Below are positions 16,682-26,129 of a DNA stretch of 64,000 nt, in pieces. The stretch's first letter is position 1. Each line of letters starts with the position of its first letter. Source of the stretch: Pseudomonas anatoliensis (GTDB taxonomy: Bacteria; Pseudomonadota; Gammaproteobacteria; Pseudomonadales; Pseudomonadaceae); contig NZ_JACVHC010000011.1 of assembly GCF_017976235.1 (NCBI RefSeq), positions 1-64,000 on the forward strand. The letters are read 5' to 3'. The notes under the pieces are model-generated. The model ran no database searches. It was not told the origin of the DNA and saw only the letters and a program-made list of their open reading frames with translations. The position numbers and the translations under genes were made by a program.

Positions 16682-17029
16682 TCAGTTCAGACGGTAGCGA
16701 CTGCGCACCTCCTGCTTCACGCCCCAGCCCTCGATGATGCCGCCCAACGGCTCGACCACGGCAGAAAAGCCCTGCTCGAAATCGCCAATATCGTCATAGG
16801 TTGCGTACATCACTTTGCTTAATTCCAGAGACCACGCGCCGTCGTCGCGCGCGCTGACCTGGGCATTGATGGATTCACCGCGAAATTTTCCTGCTGCCCT
16901 GCGCGCCCGCTCCTCGTCCGGGAAAATCGCGTAGAACTCGATGGGATGGAATCGGGAAAAATCGAAACCGCCTTCTTTCATGCGGCGCAGAACATTGCTG
17001 CTGATGTCTTCTTGATAGGCTGTGCTCAT
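16682..17029 (-). CDS. RraB-family ribonuclease E inhibitor-like protein
   Basis: 115 residues starting MSTAYQEDISSNVLRRMKEGG, acidic, with alternating beta strands and helices (FYAIFPDEERARRAAGKF; WSLELSKVMYATYDDI). This matches the RraB/regulator of RNase activity B fold, which binds RNase E and alters mRNA decay. Length is close to family norms. The upstream in-frame extension is rejected because the family starts here and a terminator-bounded single-gene unit results. Genuine RNase E inhibition is not demonstrable from sequence. Confidence 0.75.
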   Translation of the reverse strand: MSTAYQEDISSNVLRRMKEGGFDFSRFHPIEFYAIFPDEERARRAAGKFRGESINAQVSARDDGAWSLELSKVMYATYDDIGDFEQGFSAVVEPLGGIIEGWGVKQEVRSRYRLN

Positions 17030-17239
17030 GAATCGTCCCCCTCGGATAGATGGATAGACTTTCCGTATTCCCGCCCCGGGCCTTACTGGCCAAAGTACTA
17101 CTGCAACGTGGTTGCTGCGGGAAACAAGCATGTAGCTGACAAGACCAGACCTTAGCGATCCATTCGCTGATCTCGCTTGCAGAGTAGCCCCAAGATAGAG
17201 CCGCTGCCAAGGCCTGGTGCTTCAAGTGACAGGAAGTAT

Positions 17240-17473
17240 TCAGATTGGAGTGATGCTGCGGATTTCGATGGCGTTCTGGGTTTTCAGGTTTTTCACGCCG
17301 GCATCGGCGGTGCGCCCTTCCAGATCGTTCAGATCCAGTTCGGCAGCAACGGGCAGGAGCCGCGCCTTGATCAGTCGAGCGGCTTCGTCATCGCTTGGGC
17401 ATTCCGCACGCTCGAACACCTCATCGACAACTTCACCATGATCGTCCACGAAAGTGACTTTCCACTTTTGCAT
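17240..17473 (-). CDS. Small conserved hypothetical protein
   Basis: 77 residues starting MQKWKVTFVDDHGEVVDEVF, acidic, with a likely beta-hairpin N terminus and an amphipathic helix (SDDEAARLIKARLLPVAAELDL). A GGAGG ribosome site lies 7 bases before the ATG. No signal peptide and no recognised domain. It is flanked by a REPIN and the convergent spacing of speE. Confidence 0.55.
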   Translation of the reverse strand: MQKWKVTFVDDHGEVVDEVFERAECPSDDEAARLIKARLLPVAAELDLNDLEGRTADAGVKNLKTQNAIEIRSITPI

Positions 17474-17581
17474 CGGTGCCTCCTCGATCAAACCCGCAAA
17501 TGGGCTTACCTCTATCTCGACTTTTAGAGGGATTGATCGTTCAAAAGGAATGCAGCGCGCGAGGATGAAAATAAAAAATTT

Positions 17582-17664
17582 ACTGTCGGAGCTGCCGCAG
17601 GCTGCGATCTTTTGACTTTCAAAAACAAGATCAAAAGATCGCAGCCTGCGGCAGCTCCTACAGG
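17582..17664. repeat. REPIN, family A
   Basis: Two near-perfect inverted REP units (GGAGCTGCCGCAGGCTGCGATC and complement) around an A/T-rich loop, just downstream of speE. Confidence 0.9.
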
Positions 17665-17677
17665 CGCACCATGATGT

Positions 17678-18553
17678 TTAGTCGTTGCTTGGCTTGTTGA
17701 TCGCCTGCAATACGTACTGCGGCATTGCAAACGCGCCGATGTGGATTTCCGGGTTGTAGTAGCGGGTGACGATGCCGCTGCCGATGAAACGCTGTTGCAG
17801 GGTTTCACGGCTCAGCTTGCGGTATGCCGGGTTGGTCGAGCCCCAGGCGAAGGTCATCGAACCGCCGATGTAGGTCGGCACCGCTGCTTGATAGAAATGC
17901 CAGTCCGGGAACAGGCTGCGCAGGCGACCGGCGGTGGTTTTGACTTCTTCGATCTGCATGAACGGCGTGCCGTTCTGGGTCACGAGGATGCCGCCTTCGT
18001 TCAGGCAGCGATGGCAGGCCTGATAGAAGTTTTCCGAGAACAGCACTTCGCCCGGGCCGATAGGATCGGTGGAGTCGGAAATGATCACGTCGAATTTCTC
18101 GGTGGTCGTGGCGACGAAGCGCATCCCGTCATCAATCACCAGATTCAGCCGTGGATCGTCGTAGGCGCCCTTGGAATGCTCCGGCAGAAACTCTTTACAC
18201 ATCTCGACCACGGTGCCATCGATCTCGACCATGGTGATGTGCTCGACGCCCGCATGCTTGGTCACTTCCCGCAGCATGCCACCGTCACCACCACCGATGA
18301 TCAGCACGCGCTTGGCGGCGCCATGGGCGAGGATCGGTACGTGGGTGAGCATTTCGTGGTAGATGAATTCATCGGCTTCGGTGGTCTGGATCACGCCGTC
18401 CAGTGCCATCACCCGGCCCATGCGCGGGTTCTGGAAGATCACCAGGTGCTGGTGTTCGGTGCGCACTTCATGCAGCAGTTTTTCCATGCGAAAACGCTGG
18501 CCGTAACCTTCGTAGAGGGTTTCCAGGTACTCGCTGGTTTTGGTGACGGTCAT
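17678..18553 (-). CDS. speE: Spermidine synthase (polyamine aminopropyltransferase)
   Basis: 291 residues. SAM-binding GGGDGG (87-92), the acidic EIDGTVVEMCKEFLP strand, and the catalytic DSTDPIGP motif (D160) define the spermidine synthase family. It moves the aminopropyl group of decarboxylated SAM onto putrescine, releasing methylthioadenosine. That by-product is recycled by the methionine salvage enzymes encoded at 23.0-25.0 kb, a sensible neighbourhood. Start MTVTKTSEYLETLYEG is the family start; the longer frame is not. Confidence 0.95.
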   Translation of the reverse strand: MTVTKTSEYLETLYEGYGQRFRMEKLLHEVRTEHQHLVIFQNPRMGRVMALDGVIQTTEADEFIYHEMLTHVPILAHGAAKRVLIIGGGDGGMLREVTKHAGVEHITMVEIDGTVVEMCKEFLPEHSKGAYDDPRLNLVIDDGMRFVATTTEKFDVIISDSTDPIGPGEVLFSENFYQACHRCLNEGGILVTQNGTPFMQIEEVKTTAGRLRSLFPDWHFYQAAVPTYIGGSMTFAWGSTNPAYRKLSRETLQQRFIGSGIVTRYYNPEIHIGAFAMPQYVLQAINKPSND

Positions 18554-18675
18554 GGTCAAGTGCTCCGATGAATGCACGGGCGTTGCTCGTGGAGACGATT
18601 GCCCGGGAAAGGCGCGCATTCTACGTTGCCGAAGATGACAGGTCGAACCTCACTTCATCGGCTGAACACAAGCAC

Positions 18676-18763
18676 CTGTAGGAGCTGCCGAACGCTGCGA
18701 TCTTTTGATCCTGATTTTAAAAAACAACATCAAAAGATCGCAGCCTTCGACAGCTCCTACAGG
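18676..18763. repeat. REPIN, family A
   Basis: CTGTAGGAGCTGCCGAACGCTGCG and its imperfect complement on either side of an A/T-rich loop. Confidence 0.9.
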
Positions 18764-18771
18764 GTAGTGCG

Positions 18772-18963
18772 TCAGATCCGCACGCTGCCCCGTGGCCCGG
18801 CAATTGCCCAGATGATCAGGCCCAGCACTGGCAGGAGGATGATCAGCAGCACCCAGACGATTTTCATCCCGGTGGAGACGCCGCTTTTCAGCACATTGAT
18901 GATGGCCCAGATATCGAGGGCAAGAATGATCAGGCCAATCAGACCGTTGAACGTGGAACCCAT
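18772..18963 (-). CDS. PLDc_N-domain small membrane protein
   Basis: 63 residues with two hydrophobic helices separated by a short basic loop (LKSGVSTGMKIVW). The helices and loop match the phospholipase D N-terminal (PLDc_N) module found at the start of cardiolipin synthases, here free-standing. The ATG at 18963 has a GGAG site 6 bases upstream and was preferred over one 8 codons earlier. Inner-membrane protein of unknown role. Confidence 0.75.
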   Translation of the reverse strand: MGSTFNGLIGLIILALDIWAIINVLKSGVSTGMKIVWVLLIILLPVLGLIIWAIAGPRGSVRI

Positions 18964-19034
18964 GGTGTCGCTCCAGAATAGTGGCATGCACTTTTAGGAT
19001 AGACGGTCGCGTGCAGGGTTCCCTTTTATTGTGC

Positions 19035-19565
19035 TCAGACGTGAACGGCGACCTTCAAGGCTTCCAGAGAAGGCGCAGCGGCAATGCCGACTTGCGCGCA
19101 CAACTCGAGGACTCGTGGCACGTCGTTGCCGTAGACCAGCACCACTTGCAGCTCGTCGTCGAGCAATTGGCTGAAGTTCATCAGCGTGTAACCGCCATTT
19201 TCCTTGTTCAGGCTGCTCATCTGCACCTGAATGCGGTTGAGCGCAGTCAGCGCTTCGGTTTTGGCCAGTTGCTTGGGCTTGAGGTTGAAGTCCACGGTCG
19301 GGCCGAACGAGGCGACGATCTGAGCGAACAGGTCGACGTAGGTGTCAGCCTGGAACAACACGGTTTCCGGCAGGCTGCCAACCACAACCCACTCGCCCAA
19401 TGCGATCGGGAAAGTGTCGTCGTAGTTGATGTCCGGGTTGGCCGCCAGAAAAGCGCCGGCATCGGCGTAGGCCTGGGCAGCTTCGTCCGCCACTTTCAGG
19501 ATCTCGTCCTCGCCCATGCAGCCGGAGCTGATTTTGCTGATGAGTTCGACGAGTGCGGCTTTCAT
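19035..19565 (-). CDS. Conserved hypothetical protein
   Basis: 176 residues starting MKAALVELISKISSG. Soluble, acidic, mixed alpha/beta, with a single short cysteine near the start and another near the C terminus (LELCAQVG). No catalytic motif, signal peptide or membrane span. I do not recognise the family. Stands between the PLDc_N gene and a REPIN; no operon partner. Confidence 0.6.
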   Translation of the reverse strand: MKAALVELISKISSGCMGEDEILKVADEAAQAYADAGAFLAANPDINYDDTFPIALGEWVVVGSLPETVLFQADTYVDLFAQIVASFGPTVDFNLKPKQLAKTEALTALNRIQVQMSSLNKENGGYTLMNFSQLLDDELQVVLVYGNDVPRVLELCAQVGIAAAPSLEALKVAVHV

Positions 19566-19622
19566 GAGGGCGGATCCTGTGGCGAAGATGGATTTTGAGG
19601 GCGCGGAGGATAGCGCACAAAG

Positions 19623-19710
19623 CAAAAGATCGCAGCCTTCGGCAGCGCCTGCATGATTGCGCGCATCGCCGGTGATCTGTGTAGGAGCTGCCGAAGGCTG
19701 CGATCTTTTG
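19623..19710. repeat. REPIN, family A
   Basis: Inverted GATCGCAGCCTTCGGCAGC and GCTGCCGAAGGCTGCGATC arms with a 30-odd base spacer. Confidence 0.9.
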
Positions 19711-19717
19711 AGGCCCG

Positions 19718-20236
19718 TCAGGCCAGCAATTTCTCCAGCTGCGCCGTAGTGTCAACCGCACCCATGGTCCGCGCCGCATCGACCGCTGTAACGCCATTGG
19801 CATCCTTGGCTTTCGGGTCGGCGCCCTTGCTGATCAGGTAGTCAACGATCTCAACACGGTTGAACATCGCCGCCATCATCAGTGCAGTCCGGCCATCAAA
19901 GGACGAGCCTTCGATTTCCGCGCCCGCCTCTACCAACGCCTTGACCACTGCCAGATCACCTTTGAACGCCGCACCGGCAATCGGACTCTGGCCGTTGGCA
20001 TTGCGCATCTCGGGATCAGCCTTGTGTTTAAGCAGCACTTGCACTGCGTCGACATGGCCGTAATAGCTGGCAAGCATCAGCAAGGTATCGCCCTTGCTGT
20101 TTTTCAGGTTCACCGGCAAACCGGCGCTGACCAGTCGATCGAGCATCAGCGCATCACCGTCGCGCGCCTTGTTGAAAACCTGCTCGGAGAATTCGGCAGC
20201 TTCTTCAGGGGTCATCTGGCGGCTTTGGTCGGACAT
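19718..20236 (-). CDS. Ankyrin-repeat protein
   Basis: 172 residues with about four ankyrin repeats: GDTLLMLASYYGHVDAVQVL, then NGQSPIAGAAFKGDLAVVKAL, then DGRTALMMAAMFNRVEIVDYL, then NGVTAVDAARTMG. No signal peptide, so cytoplasmic. In pseudomonads small ankyrin proteins often sit beside catalases, but none is here. It presumably mediates protein binding; partner unknown. Confidence 0.85.
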   Translation of the reverse strand: MSDQSRQMTPEEAAEFSEQVFNKARDGDALMLDRLVSAGLPVNLKNSKGDTLLMLASYYGHVDAVQVLLKHKADPEMRNANGQSPIAGAAFKGDLAVVKALVEAGAEIEGSSFDGRTALMMAAMFNRVEIVDYLISKGADPKAKDANGVTAVDAARTMGAVDTTAQLEKLLA

Positions 20237-20332
20237 GGGGCAACTCCACTTCGGTCAATCGGAAAGCGGACAGTTTCCCGAGCGCGACGATGGCTGTCAC
20301 CCCCTTTTTCTGAAATTTACCCATAGCCAGAA

Positions 20333-22171
20333 TCAATAGCGGTATTTGCCCTGATGAATTTCAGCCAACACTTCATCGGTCACCTGCACATAGGTTTGCG
20401 TGCCGGGTAGCCAGGCGAATATCGGATCGTCGCCTGTCTGGCCGGGGTCGAAGCCTTCATTTTTCAGGCGCGTTTTCTGATATTTGAAAGTGCCGGTGGT
20501 TTCCATTTTTACCTTCACCCGCAAAAACAACGGCACCGCATAGGCCGGCAGACGTTGCCGGGCGAATGCCAGCAACTCGGCGAAATCCAGTGTCGCCAGG
20601 GATTCAGCCGGAGTAATCGCCGCCATTCCCGCGCGGCCGTTGGTATTGAGAATTTCCACCCCGTACGCCACTGCTTCGCAAATATGCGGATGTTGCAGCA
20701 GCAGGTTTTCGACCTCCGTGGTCGAGACATTTTCGCCCTTCCAGCGATAGGTGTCGCCGAGGCGATCAACAAACTGGGCATGACCGAAACCGATGTTGCG
20801 CAGCAGGTCGCCGGTGTTGAAAAAGCGATCGCCTTTGCTAAACACATCGTGCAGCACAACCTTGGCGGTCTTCTGCGGATCGGTATAACCGTCCAGTGGC
20901 GCCTTCTCGTCGATCCGCGCCAGCAACAAGCCCTGCTCGCCCTTGCCGACCTTGCGCATGAAACCGTCAGCACTGCGGATCGGCTGGCCGCTGTCATGGT
21001 CGTAAGCCACCAGCTCCCAGGCCATCAGCGAAAAACCGATGGTGTTGTCGAAGTTGAGAATGTTGGTGAATCCGATATTGCCGTCGCTCGCCGCGTACAG
21101 CTCGCAGATGTGCTCGACGGCAAAGCGGGTCTTGAACTCGGCCCAGGCGCCGGGGCGCAGGCCGTTGCCGATCATCTTGCGCACGCCGTGACGGTTGTCG
21201 TCGGCGCTGGCCGGTTGATCGACCAGATAGCGGCACAACTCGCCGACGTAACCAATGGTGGTCGCGCGATAGCGGCGCACGTCGCTCCAGAACTGACTGG
21301 CGCTGAATTTACGGCGTATCGCAAAACCCGATGCGCCGTTGATCGCCGAGCTCCAGCACACACACAGACCCGTGGCGTGGTACAGCGGCAAGGTGCAGTA
21401 GACGACATCGTCGGGGCGCATGTTCAGCGCGATCATGCCGAAGCTGGTCGAACTGCGCATCCAGCGACCATGCTTGAACACCCCGGCCTTGGGCAGGCCG
21501 GTGGTGCCGGAGGTGTAGATGTAGAAACACGGGTCGTCGAAAAATACTTGTCGGCTGCTTGGCGGATTTTCACTGGAAGCATCAACACTGGCGCTGATCA
21601 GGTTGACGTAGCCTTCGGGGGCAATGCCTGGATGGTTGCTGGTGTCCTGATCGGCGACAAACCAGCTGCGCTGCGCTGCGATCGAGACCTGATCGCGCAC
21701 CGCTGCGAACGCCGGCAGCAGTTCTTCGCCGACCACAATAGCCACCGGCGCCACCAGATTCACGCTGTGAATCAGCGTGTCACGGGTCAGCGAAGTATTG
21801 AGCAACGCGCTGACGGCACCGACCTTGGCCAGTGCCAGAATCGTCACCAGCAACTCCGGGCGATTCTCGATGAAAACCGCGACCACATCGCCCTTGCCGA
21901 TGCCTTGCTCGCTCAGATAGTGGGCAATGCGATTGGCCCACTGGTTGACCTGTGAATAACTCAGCGCCACCTCTCCCTGCAACAACGCCGGGCCATCGGG
22001 GTTGCGCAGAGTCGCTTGTTCGAACGTCCAGCCAAGGCCACAGCTTTGGGTCGGATCCGTGACGTTGGCGACCTTCATGCCCTTGACCACTCGGGGAATG
22101 GCCTTGGCAATCATCGGCAGCTTGCGGAGCATCATGCCCCAGGTAATCGTGTCGCTTGGCGCGTGACTCAT
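20333..22171 (-). CDS. Long-chain acyl-CoA synthetase (AMP-forming, FATP-type)
   Basis: 612 residues. The ATP/AMP signature IYTSGTTGLPKAG lies at 218-230 and YRWKGENVSTTEVE late in the chain marks the C-terminal mobile domain. Length and the YKGRGWxPE-like N-terminal region fit the long-chain/very-long-chain acyl-CoA synthetase group related to fatty acid transport proteins. It would activate imported fatty acids. Monocistronic and divergent from the DUF3509 gene. Confidence 0.85.
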   Translation of the reverse strand: MSHAPSDTITWGMMLRKLPMIAKAIPRVVKGMKVANVTDPTQSCGLGWTFEQATLRNPDGPALLQGEVALSYSQVNQWANRIAHYLSEQGIGKGDVVAVFIENRPELLVTILALAKVGAVSALLNTSLTRDTLIHSVNLVAPVAIVVGEELLPAFAAVRDQVSIAAQRSWFVADQDTSNHPGIAPEGYVNLISASVDASSENPPSSRQVFFDDPCFYIYTSGTTGLPKAGVFKHGRWMRSSTSFGMIALNMRPDDVVYCTLPLYHATGLCVCWSSAINGASGFAIRRKFSASQFWSDVRRYRATTIGYVGELCRYLVDQPASADDNRHGVRKMIGNGLRPGAWAEFKTRFAVEHICELYAASDGNIGFTNILNFDNTIGFSLMAWELVAYDHDSGQPIRSADGFMRKVGKGEQGLLLARIDEKAPLDGYTDPQKTAKVVLHDVFSKGDRFFNTGDLLRNIGFGHAQFVDRLGDTYRWKGENVSTTEVENLLLQHPHICEAVAYGVEILNTNGRAGMAAITPAESLATLDFAELLAFARQRLPAYAVPLFLRVKVKMETTGTFKYQKTRLKNEGFDPGQTGDDPIFAWLPGTQTYVQVTDEVLAEIHQGKYRY

Positions 22172-22554
22172 GGAAGCTCCCCGTTCGACCTTCGCGTGGT
22201 GGCCGATGTTTTTTTATTGTCGGGCTGATGCGACCGACGCATTCGAGCGAGGGTCGAGACTGAAAGTACGTCAGCGCTTCTCGGGCTGTACACGCGGTTT
22301 TTGCAATGTTTTGTATCCGCCCGGGCGGTGGCGATGTCGATGATTCAGAAAAGCTCGATTGGTTCCGTTAATTCCTGAACGATCCCGCAAAATGCAGGAT
22401 GCACGATGGCCATTCATGCAGTTTGCACGACAACAGAAAATCATCTTGTTTTTAAGCTATTGATTTATAACAGTTTTATTTTTATCCGATGCTGGCACAA
22501 TCACTGCAACCTCCTTTGCATGCTTGCCATTCAAGTGCATACGGAGCTGAAAAC
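22172..22554. other. Intergenic region between divergent genes
   Basis: 383 bp. The right half is distinctly A/T-rich (TTTTTAAGC, ATTGATTTATAAC, TTTTATTTTTATCC), which would suit a promoter for the DUF3509 gene. No repeat, RNA gene or peptide gene is seen. Confidence 0.4.
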
Positions 22555-22833
22555 ATGAGCCTGATTCAAGAGAAATTTACCTCCCTGTTCTCCAACTTCG
22601 ACGTCACCACCTCGCCGCGTCCCGATGGCGGGATTTTGCTGACGCTGCGTAGTGCCGACGGCAAAGTGTTCAAACGTGCACTGACGTATCAGCAACTGCA
22701 TGCCGGCGACCAACTGTCGTGGGCGATCAGTGCGATTCGTCGTGACCTGGCCGAACAGGCCAGCGAGTTGCCGCAGATTGCGATGCTGCAGAGCCAGCAG
22801 CGTTTTGCCCTGCCGACTTATCACTCGCTGTAA
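22555..22833 (+). CDS. DUF3509 protein
   Basis: 92 residues starting MSLIQEKFTSLFSNFDV, with PRPDGGILLTL and a QQLHAGDQLSWAISAIRRDLAE helix. These match DUF3509, a small family essentially confined to Pseudomonas. GGAG lies 8 bases before the chosen ATG. Cytoplasmic; function unknown. A strong terminator follows. Confidence 0.85.
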   Translation: MSLIQEKFTSLFSNFDVTTSPRPDGGILLTLRSADGKVFKRALTYQQLHAGDQLSWAISAIRRDLAEQASELPQIAMLQSQQRFALPTYHSL

Positions 22834-22857
22834 CTGCGTAAGAACTCGTTAAACAAA

Positions 22858-22896
22858 ACAGGCCGTGGAGCTTTCGCTTCACGGCCTGTTTTTTTG
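22858..22896 (+). terminator. Rho-independent terminator
   Basis: ACAGGCCGTG, loop GAGCTTTCGCTT, CACGGCCTGT, then T7. Confidence 0.9.
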
Positions 22897-22910
22897 TGCT
22901 CAGATTTATC

Positions 22911-22982
22911 CAGGAGCTGCGGAACGCTGCGATCTTTTGATTTTTAAGAACAAGATCAAAAGATCGCAGCGTGCCGCAGCTC
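22911..22982. repeat. REPIN, family A
   Basis: GGAGCTGCGGAACGCTGCGATC and complement around a short A/T-rich loop. Confidence 0.85.
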
Positions 22983-22999
22983 AGTGTTTTGCGTAGACG

Positions 23000-23683
23000 T
23001 CAGAACGCTTCCGGTTCGATTCCGGTGAAGCTGTCGACGGTTACGTGACCCGCCAACTCCCCGCCTTCGCGAGCCAGACCGCAGGTCTGCATACCGGCAG
23101 ACTGAGCGGCATCGAGCTCTTCGACGATGTCCGACAGAAACAGAATCTGCGCAGGTTCAACAGCAATCGCCTGTTGAATATTGGTGTAAGACTGCGTCTC
23201 ACGTTTCGGTCCCGATGTGGTGTCGAAATAGCCGCTGAACAGCGGCGTCAGATCACCCGCTTCCGAGCAGCCGAAGATCAGCTTCTGCGCCTGGATCGAA
23301 CCTGATGAATACACGAACAGTTGATAACCGGCCGCGTGCCAGCGTTGAAGTGCTTCAACTGCATCCGGGTAAACATGCCCTTTCAACTGCCCGGCCTGAT
23401 AACCCTGCTCCCAGACCATGCCCTGCAACGCTTTGAGCGGCGTGGCTTTGCGGTCTTCGGCAATCCAGCTCAAAAGGATTTCAACAACCCGTTCAACGTC
23501 GGCCTGCGGTTCGTTGCTGTCACGACGTACGGCGTCGAGCTGCTCTGCGACATCGGCACGCTCTGCGTTCTGGCGCACGAAGTCCGGCAGGTGTTTGGCC
23601 GCGTACGGAAACAGCACGTCGAAGACGAAACTGACGGCGCTGGTGGTGCCTTCGATGTCGGTGAGGATGACTTTGATCGACAT
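23000..23683 (-). CDS. mtnC: Acireductone synthase (enolase-phosphatase E1)
   Basis: 227 residues of the HAD superfamily. The nucleophile region is ILTDIEGTT (D9, with E11 in the second acidic position, as in this subfamily), and YSSGS lies in motif II. It enolises and dephosphorylates diketo-methylthiopentyl phosphate to acireductone in methionine salvage. It lies 4 bp after mtnD. Start MSIKVILTDIEG is the family start. Confidence 0.95.
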   Translation of the reverse strand: MSIKVILTDIEGTTSAVSFVFDVLFPYAAKHLPDFVRQNAERADVAEQLDAVRRDSNEPQADVERVVEILLSWIAEDRKATPLKALQGMVWEQGYQAGQLKGHVYPDAVEALQRWHAAGYQLFVYSSGSIQAQKLIFGCSEAGDLTPLFSGYFDTTSGPKRETQSYTNIQQAIAVEPAQILFLSDIVEELDAAQSAGMQTCGLAREGGELAGHVTVDSFTGIEPEAF

Positions 23684-23687
23684 GGGC

Positions 23688-24233
23688 TCAGTCCTCCAGA
23701 CGCGGGAAGCGACCGGCGATGTCTTCGCCGGTAAAATTGGCAACCCAGCCGTCCGGGTTGTTGAACAGGCGAATCGCGACAAAGTGCGGATGCTCGCCCA
23801 TGTCGAACCAGTGCTTGGTGCCGGCGGGTACCGAGATCAGGTCATTCTTCTCGCAGAGTACGGCGTAGACGTAATCGTCGATGTGCAGAGTAAACAGCCC
23901 ACGGCCGGCGACGAAAAATCTGACTTCGTCTTCGCCGTGGCGGTGTTCTTCGAGGAACTTGGCACGCAGTTCGGCTTTTTGCGGGTGGTCGCTGTTAAGG
24001 CTGATGACGTCGACGGTGACGTAACCGCGCTCGGTCATCAGTTTGTCGATCTGCTCTTTATAAGCGCTGATCACCTCTTCCTGCGTGGCGCCGGGCTGGA
24101 TCTTCGCGGTGGCTTGCCAGCGGTCGAAGCGCACGCCCTGCTCGGCCAGAGTCGAGGCGATGTCTTCGAGATGGGTCAGCACCTTGTTCGGAATGTCAGG
24201 GCTGGAAACGTGATAGACGGACAGGCTGCTCAT
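23688..24233 (-). CDS. mtnD: Acireductone dioxygenase
   Basis: 181-residue cupin. Metal ligands H97, H99 and E103 in EEHRHGEDEVRF, and a fourth His at 141, match the acireductone dioxygenase family. With Fe2+ it makes the keto-acid precursor of methionine and formate; with Ni2+ it runs an off-pathway reaction. Middle gene of mtnB-mtnD-mtnC. Family start MSSLSVYHVSSPD. Confidence 0.95.
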   Translation of the reverse strand: MSSLSVYHVSSPDIPNKVLTHLEDIASTLAEQGVRFDRWQATAKIQPGATQEEVISAYKEQIDKLMTERGYVTVDVISLNSDHPQKAELRAKFLEEHRHGEDEVRFFVAGRGLFTLHIDDYVYAVLCEKNDLISVPAGTKHWFDMGEHPHFVAIRLFNNPDGWVANFTGEDIAGRFPRLED

Positions 24234-24327
24234 TGGGGCAATTCCTCGGTATCGGCCTTGCCGTCCGGTTCTTGCAGACCGGTCGGGCACAGCATTTCAT
24301 CAGGCAAATGGGCGACTTCGGGTGAAG

Positions 24328-24954
24328 TCAGCCTTGGCGGTTCATGACGCTGCGGGTTTTCAACTCGCATTCAAACAGGAATTCAAAGGCTTCGATCTGG
24401 CGCAGTGCATCGCTCATCTGCGCACCCCAGGTGTAGAGGCCGTGACCGCGAATCAGATAACCGACGCAATCGGGATGGGCGTCGAGCCAAGGCTGCACCT
24501 TGGCAGCGAGGCGCGCAATGTCCTGATCGTTGTCGAAAATCGGCACGCGCACCCGGGATTCATGGGTCGAGATGCCGCTGAAGGCTTTTTGCAGTTCGTA
24601 GTCTTCGAACTCGATAAAGTCTTGCGGGGTCAGGCGCGACAGCACCGTGGCATTGACCGAATGAGTGTGCAGCACCGCACCGATCTCCGGGCGCCAGCTG
24701 TAGAGCTGGGTGTGCAGCAAGGTTTCGGCGGACGGTTTTTTGCCCGGCTCCAGGCTGTTACCGGACAGGTCGGTGGCAAGCACATCGTCCAGTCCCAACT
24801 GACCCTTGTGCTTGCCGGACACGGTTAACAACGCTTCGCTGGCCGACAGGCGCGTCGAATAATTGCTGCTGGTGGCCGGTGACCAGCCGCGACCATAAAG
24901 GAAACGCCCGGCGTCGACGATTTGCTGGGCGAGTTGTTCACGCGTAAGGCTCAT
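24328..24954 (-). CDS. mtnB: Methylthioribulose-1-phosphate dehydratase
   Basis: 208 residues of the class II aldolase/adducin fold. Zinc-binding histidines lie in VLHTHSV (H96, H98) and in GHGLYTWG later in the chain; SGNSLEPGKKPSAETLLH is a family motif. It dehydrates 5-methylthioribulose-1-phosphate. The start overlaps the last codons of the frameshifted transporter gene by 4 bp. It completes the salvage trio. Confidence 0.95.
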   Translation of the reverse strand: MSLTREQLAQQIVDAGRFLYGRGWSPATSSNYSTRLSASEALLTVSGKHKGQLGLDDVLATDLSGNSLEPGKKPSAETLLHTQLYSWRPEIGAVLHTHSVNATVLSRLTPQDFIEFEDYELQKAFSGISTHESRVRVPIFDNDQDIARLAAKVQPWLDAHPDCVGYLIRGHGLYTWGAQMSDALRQIEAFEFLFECELKTRSVMNRQG

Positions 24955-26104
24955 GGCCTGTCCTCTTGCATCCGTGTGGCAATGATAACGGCAGCCGCGA
25001 GCGCCGCGAGACTGGCAATACTAAAGGTCAATGTCGCCCCGAGGGCATTCCAGCTGTAGCCGGAATACAACGCGCCCAGCGCACCGCCGGTGCCGGCCAG
25101 TGCCGCATACAGCGCCTGGCCCTGCCCCTGTTGACGCGCACCGAAGCTACGTTGCACGAACTGGATGGCAGCGGCGTGAAAACTGCCGAAAGTCGCCGCA
25201 TGCAGAACCTGCGCAAACAGCAGAACCCAGAGAAACTCGGCGAACGAACCTAGCAGTAACCAGCGCAGGGCCGCCAACAGAAAACTGGCCAGCAGCACCC
25301 GGCGTACTGAGAACCGCGCCAGAATCCGGCTCATGGCCATGAACATCAGTACTTCAGCGACTACACCGACCGCCCAGAGCATGCCGATCACGCCTCGTGT
25401 GTAACCGAGTTTTTCCAGGTGCAGCGTCAAAAAGGTGTATACGGGCCGTGGCTCATTTGCATCAGCGCCACGCAGCCGTAAAACGCGAGCACGCCAGGGC
25501 TGCGCAATTGTTTGAGAAAGCCCTCCCCGCCCGGTCGGTTACCCTGCGCCGGTTGCGCGTTCGGCACCCACAAACTGCTGAGGACGATGCCGGCCATGAT
25601 CAACACCAGCGCCGCTGGGTAGATGTCAAGACTGAGCCATTCGAACAGACGCCCCAAAGCGACCACGGTGATGATGAAACCAATCGAGCCCCACAGGCGG
25701 ATCTGGCTGTAACGCGAGGTCTGGCCCTGTAAATGCGCCAGTGTGATGACTTCGAACTGCGGCAACACCGCGTGCCAGAAGAACGCGTGCAAAGCCATGA
25801 CCATCGCCAGCCAGGCGTAGCTCTTGCTGACGAAAATCAACGAGAAGGTCAGCAACGTGCAAACCGCGCCGAAGCGCACGATGGCCAGACGTTTGCCGGT
25901 GTAATCACCCAGCCAGCCCCAGATGTTTGGCGCCACACAGCGCATCAACATCGGGATTGCCACCAGTTCGCCGATGCGCGCGGCGCTGAACCCGAGGTGA
26001 TCGAAGTACAGCGCCAGAAACGGCGCCGTCGAACCGAGCAAGGCGAAATAGAACAGATAAAAACTGGACAGCCGCCAGTAAGGAAGCGCCGCCACGCCCT
26101 TCAA
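24951..26104 (-). pseudogene. MFS transporter interrupted by a single-base frameshift
   Basis: Two frames, 225 residues (25427-26104) and 159 residues (24951-25430), together make a normal ~384-residue 12-helix major facilitator like the 3-phenylpropionate/HcaT-LacY-type transporter usually found between aroC and mtnB. The first frame ends SHGPYTPF and stops. Restoring one base near 25439-25441 gives SHGPYYTFLTLHLE, which reads through. Either a real recent frameshift or a sequencing error. Neither half should work alone. Known relatives carry sugars, nucleosides or aromatic acids; linkage to mtn genes suggests a salvage-related substrate, but this is a guess. Confidence 0.8.
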
Positions 26105-26129
26105 GCCGCAGCGGCTTTGATATCTGCCA

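Noticed and set aside
14946..16697. Open frame of 583 codons on the plus strand
   Set aside because: It is antisense to the ATP-grasp gene, whose motifs and ribosome site are clear; long antisense frames are expected in high-GC DNA.
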